NCBI GenBank assembly: GCA_944324555.1
Contig: CALUWU010000141.1
Coordinates: forward strand, 1-36,739
Direction: 5' to 3'
From: an uncultured Desulfovibrio sp.
GTDB lineage: Bacteria > Desulfobacterota > Desulfovibrionia > Desulfovibrionales > Desulfovibrionaceae
Length of the DNA: 36,739 nt
Below are positions 34,141 to 36,739 of this stretch, one piece after another; positions within the stretch are counted from its first letter, which is position 1; every line of letters starts with the position of its first letter. The position numbers and the translations under genes are program-made. Below the pieces are notes generated by a model that had not been told where the DNA came from, did not search any database, and was given only the letters and a program-made list of their open reading frames with translations.

Positions 34141-34416
34141 CCAACCGCGCATGCGCTTGCGCCAATCCTCCGAAGGGACTTTCCTTTTACGAAAACGTCC
34201 CTTTTCCTGTCAAGCCGGAAGAAACAGGGCCGCGCCGCCGCAAGGGGAGGGAAAGCGTCCCGGGGCCGGGAAAACGGGCGGGGAATAACGGTTTCAAATT
34301 TTATCCGTTTATATCAGAATGAAGCCAAAAGCGCCGGGCGCGCTCCCCGCACGGCACTCGTCTTGCTGATTCTCCAACGTCCATCCGGCGCTAAAGCGCC
34401 GCGCGCAGGAGCCGCC

Positions 34417-35589
34417 ATGAACGACGCCCCATCGCTTGCCCGTCATGAAATCCCGATTCTGCTCTGGACAACCTTCGCGACCTTTGTCGCCCTCTACGGA
34501 CCGCAGCCCCTGCTCCCCGCCATACAGCAGGATCTTGGCGTGAGCCGGCAGGCCGCCGGGCTGCTCATGACGCTGGCCATACTCCCCCTTGGTCTCGCGC
34601 CCGTCTGCTACGGCTATCTCCTCAACAATTGCAGCACGCGCGGCCTTCTGCTCGCGGCCGTCGCCCTCTGCGCCCTTCCCCTGGCCGCGGGCGCCCTCTG
34701 CGACGCCTACGCCCCCCTGCTGCTCTGCCGCTGCCTTGCCGGCCTGCTCATTCCCGCCATCCTTCTCGGGCTGATGACGCACATAGCCGTTCACTGCGAG
34801 GGAGAGCGCGTGCAGCGGGCGCTTGCCGTCTACGCCACGACGACCATGTTCGGCGCCTTTCTCGGGCGCATAGTCTCCGGCTTCGCCGCCGATTTCCTGG
34901 GCTGGCGCGGCGTCCTGCTGGGGCACGGCCTGCTGCTTGCCTCGGCCCTGCCCTTTCTCTTCCTCCTGCGCCGGAGCGTCGCCGCGCGGCACGAAGTTCC
35001 CTCGCCGGCGCAGCTTCTGGCCGTGCTGCGGCAGCCCGGGCTTCTCTCCCTCATGCTCATAGGGCCTCTCTGCATCTTTGCCCACGCCTCGGTCCTCAAC
35101 CTCGCGCCGTTCCGCCTGCACGAACTTGCGCCCGATATCGGGCAATGGGGCATGGGGCTGCTGTACGCGCCGGCCTTCATCTGTTCCATGCTGGGCGTCT
35201 TTTCGCCGCGCATCATGCGGTTGCTTCACGGAGAAATGCATTCCATCCGCCTCGGCGTGATCCTCTTCCTGCTTTTCACCCCCGTTCTGCTGCTTGCCCG
35301 CCCGGCGGCCCTCTACGTCGCCGTCCTCGGCATAACCGCCGGTTTCGTCCTCGTGTACACCACCCTGCCCGGCGTGGTGAACCGCTTCAGCCGCGCGGAA
35401 AAGCACATGACCAACGCCGTATATCTCACCATCTATTACACATGCAGCGCGCTGGGCACATGGCTGCCCGTACTGCTCTACAGCCGCTACGGCATTCTCT
35501 GGCATGTACTCTGCCTTGTCGTCGTCTTCATTCTGGCGTTCGTCCTCACGCAAAGGCGCCTTGCCCTCAATTTTCAGGATACCCCGTAA
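34417..35589 (+). CDS. MFS transporter, YnfM-like
   Basis: This is an inner-membrane major facilitator, 390 residues, with about twelve hydrophobic segments. Near the N-terminus it shows LYGPQPLLPAIQQDLGVSRQ, split here as YGPQPLLPAI and DLGVSRQ, which is typical of the YnfM / inner-membrane transport group. In the middle are LCRCLAGLLIPAI and GRIVSGFAADFLGWR (the loop motif with Gly, Asp and Arg). The substrate is unknown, and an efflux role is plausible. AGGAG five bases before the ATG at 34417 selects this start over an earlier in-frame ATG at 34363. The DUF362 gene follows on the same strand after 112 bp, so they may share a transcript. Confidence 0.87.
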   Translation: MNDAPSLARHEIPILLWTTFATFVALYGPQPLLPAIQQDLGVSRQAAGLLMTLAILPLGLAPVCYGYLLNNCSTRGLLLAAVALCALPLAAGALCDAYAPLLLCRCLAGLLIPAILLGLMTHIAVHCEGERVQRALAVYATTTMFGAFLGRIVSGFAADFLGWRGVLLGHGLLLASALPFLFLLRRSVAARHEVPSPAQLLAVLRQPGLLSLMLIGPLCIFAHASVLNLAPFRLHELAPDIGQWGMGLLYAPAFICSMLGVFSPRIMRLLHGEMHSIRLGVILFLLFTPVLLLARPAALYVAVLGITAGFVLVYTTLPGVVNRFSRAEKHMTNAVYLTIYYTCSALGTWLPVLLYSRYGILWHVLCLVVVFILAFVLTQRRLALNFQDTP

Positions 35590-35701
35590 AAAAGGCCTTC
35601 GCCCGGCGCGGCGGTATTTTCAGGCAAGAAATTGCGCGAATCGTCTCTATGCTTCGGACTGGCGTCGCGGTACAAGAGAAGAACAAGAAAGGAGGACAGC
35701 C

Positions 35702-36658
35702 ATGACGCTTTCACGACGCGACTTTGTCAAGAACGGCGTTCTTGCCGTCGGCGCTCTGGCGACGGCATCCCTGCCGGGCATCGTCCGGGCCGAGGCCCGG
35801 CCGAAGGTGTATTTCAGCAGGAAGCTTGACGCCGAAAGCCTCATACGGCTTTACGGCATGATCAACGGCGAGATCGGCGGCAGGATTGCCGTCAAGCTGC
35901 ACACGGGCGAGCCGGACGGCCCCAATATCCTGCCCCGCGACTGGGTGCGCGCCTTTCTGAAGCAGCTGCCCGGCGACGCCGCCGTCGTCGAGTGCAACGT
36001 CCTTTACGACAGTCCGCGCCAGACGACCGAAGGGCACCGCAAAACGCTGGAGCGGAACGGCTGGACGGCCTTTACAACCGTGGACATCATGGACGAGAAC
36101 GGCGACGTCGCGCTGCCCGTGCCCGGCGGCAGGCATCTGAAGGAGGTCGCCGTCGGCAAGCATCTGCTGCGCTACGATTCCATGATTGTCCTGACCCATT
36201 TCAAGGGGCACATCATGGGCGGCTTCGGCGGCTCCCTCAAGAATATCTCCATCGGCTGCGCCTCGGGCAAGGTCGGAAAACGGCAGATCCACAGCGACGG
36301 AAAGCAGCTGTGGGCAGGCGGCCCCCTGTTCATGGAACGCATGGTGGAGGGCGGCAAGGCCGTGGTCGGCCATTTCGGCAAGCGCATTGCCTATATCAAC
36401 GTTCTCCGCAACATGTCCGTCAGCTGCGACTGTGAAGGCGTCAACGCCGAGCCGGTTCGCGCGCCCGATCTGGGCATTCTTGCCTCCACGGACATCCTTG
36501 CCGTGGACAAGGCCTCCGTGGACATGGTTTACGCCCTGCCGGAAAAGGAACGCGCGCCGCTCGTCGAACGCATCGAATCCCGTTCCGGCCTGCGCCAGCT
36601 TTCCTACATGAAGGAAATGGGCATGGGCAACGACGATTACGAACTGATAACGCTCTAG
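35702..36658 (+). CDS. Tat-exported DUF362 domain protein
   Basis: The product has 318 residues. The N-terminus has a twin-arginine motif (SRRDFVKNG) followed by a hydrophobic stretch and a likely cut after IVRA, so a folded, probably cofactor-bearing protein is exported to the periplasm. The rest is a DUF362 domain: RIAVKLHTGEPDGPNIL, then HFKGHIMGGFGGSLKNISIG, then DILAVDKASVDMVY. The 2x4Fe-4S ferredoxin part that often follows DUF362 is missing; only SCDCEG offers two close Cys. The function of the domain is unknown; it is common in anaerobes. AAAGGAGG stands well before the ATG. The gene ends in TAG, which abuts the gene-end repeat. Confidence 0.88.
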   Translation: MTLSRRDFVKNGVLAVGALATASLPGIVRAEARPKVYFSRKLDAESLIRLYGMINGEIGGRIAVKLHTGEPDGPNILPRDWVRAFLKQLPGDAAVVECNVLYDSPRQTTEGHRKTLERNGWTAFTTVDIMDENGDVALPVPGGRHLKEVAVGKHLLRYDSMIVLTHFKGHIMGGFGGSLKNISIGCASGKVGKRQIHSDGKQLWAGGPLFMERMVEGGKAVVGHFGKRIAYINVLRNMSVSCDCEGVNAEPVRAPDLGILASTDILAVDKASVDMVYALPEKERAPLVERIESRSGLRQLSYMKEMGMGNDDYELITL

Positions 36659-36659
36659 A

Positions 36660-36707
36660 TCAGGACTCATTACGTTTTGTCTTGAGGGGGAAGGAACCCC
36701 TTTGCTC
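36660..36707 (+). repeat. Gene-end palindromic repeat, copy 3 (second arm lost)
   Basis: The flank TCAGGACTCATTACG and the first arm GAGGGGGAAGGAACCCC match copies 1 and 2. After CCCCTTTGCT the sequence diverges and the return arm is missing, so no long hairpin can form. It directly follows the DUF362 stop. The last 30 bases of the window hold GGCGCC repeats without further recognised features. Confidence 0.65.
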
Positions 36708-36739
36708 TGCTGTCGATGCCCGTAAGGCGCCAAGGCGCC

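Larger units (their letters stand above)
33935..34416. other. Intergenic between divergent MFS genes: element copy B, orphan terminator
   Basis: The stretch contains element copy B (33951-34095), a strong minus-strand terminator (34103-34140) and a weaker hairpin (34175-34201, GGGAC with GTCCC, followed by TTTTCC). The rest is GC-rich without clear signals. The in-frame extension of the second MFS gene into 34363-34416 is not needed. Confidence 0.5.

Noticed and set aside
34309-35553. Minus-strand open frame of 414 codons opposite the YnfM-like gene
   Set aside because: The composition is Gly/Glu/Gln-rich without domains, while the plus frame is a clear twelve-segment transporter.

Overview
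The window is GC-rich bacterial DNA, about 37 kb. Coding is dense except for a clearly AT-rich stretch at roughly 26.4-29.0 kb. The gene content suggests a Gram-negative, probably anaerobic member of the Desulfovibrionaceae (Desulfovibrio/Bilophila-like). It includes a PAS-LuxR regulator, a PrtD/PrtE-type type I secretion pair, a giant secreted adhesin, RTX proteins, a flagellin and a Tat-exported DUF362 protein. The assignment is inferred from gene families; no rRNA or other phylogenetic marker is present.

Layout, left to right. (1) 0-5.5 kb: a PAS/LuxR regulator on the minus strand lies divergent to a small secreted protein. A strong terminator follows, then an overlapping gene pair encoding a type I secretion ABC ATPase and its membrane fusion protein. 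(2) 5.7-7.7 kb: an Rpn/YhgA-like PD-(D/E)XK protein and a BrnT/BrnA toxin-antitoxin pair that is bracketed by two nearly identical 50-bp direct repeats. (3) 8.0-26.2 kb, minus strand: a giant adhesin of about 5,500 residues, and downstream of it a flagellin gene whose central variable domain is much more AT-rich than its ends. The adhesin has a series of Ig-like repeats with a period near 348 residues, a glycine-rich linker in the middle, seven VCBS-like repeats and a C-terminal secretion tail. (4) 26.2-29.0 kb: an AT-rich accessory island with a candidate operator palindrome, one solitary CRISPR-like repeat, a protein resembling the uracil-DNA-glycosylase fold, and a decayed abortive-infection (Abi_C) gene. 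(5) 29.1-32.7 kb: two divergent RTX-type proteins that share an A-tract-rich promoter region. (6) 32.8-36.7 kb: two MFS transporters and a Tat-exported DUF362 protein.

The genes that most plausibly work together are the T1SS ATPase and fusion protein with the adhesin, and possibly also with the RTX proteins. No TolC-type outer membrane channel and no LapG/LapD-type release system is present. The regulator and the small secreted protein next to the T1SS genes may belong to the same surface program.

Two dispersed non-coding repeat families run through the intergenic regions. One is an element of about 140 bp with short inverted ends, in four or five copies (MITE-like). The other is a long palindrome with a conserved flank, placed at three gene 3' ends; in two of the three the flank starts at the stop codon. 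These repeats, the recombinogenic adhesin, the mosaic flagellin and the broken defence gene all point to a plastic surface/defence region.
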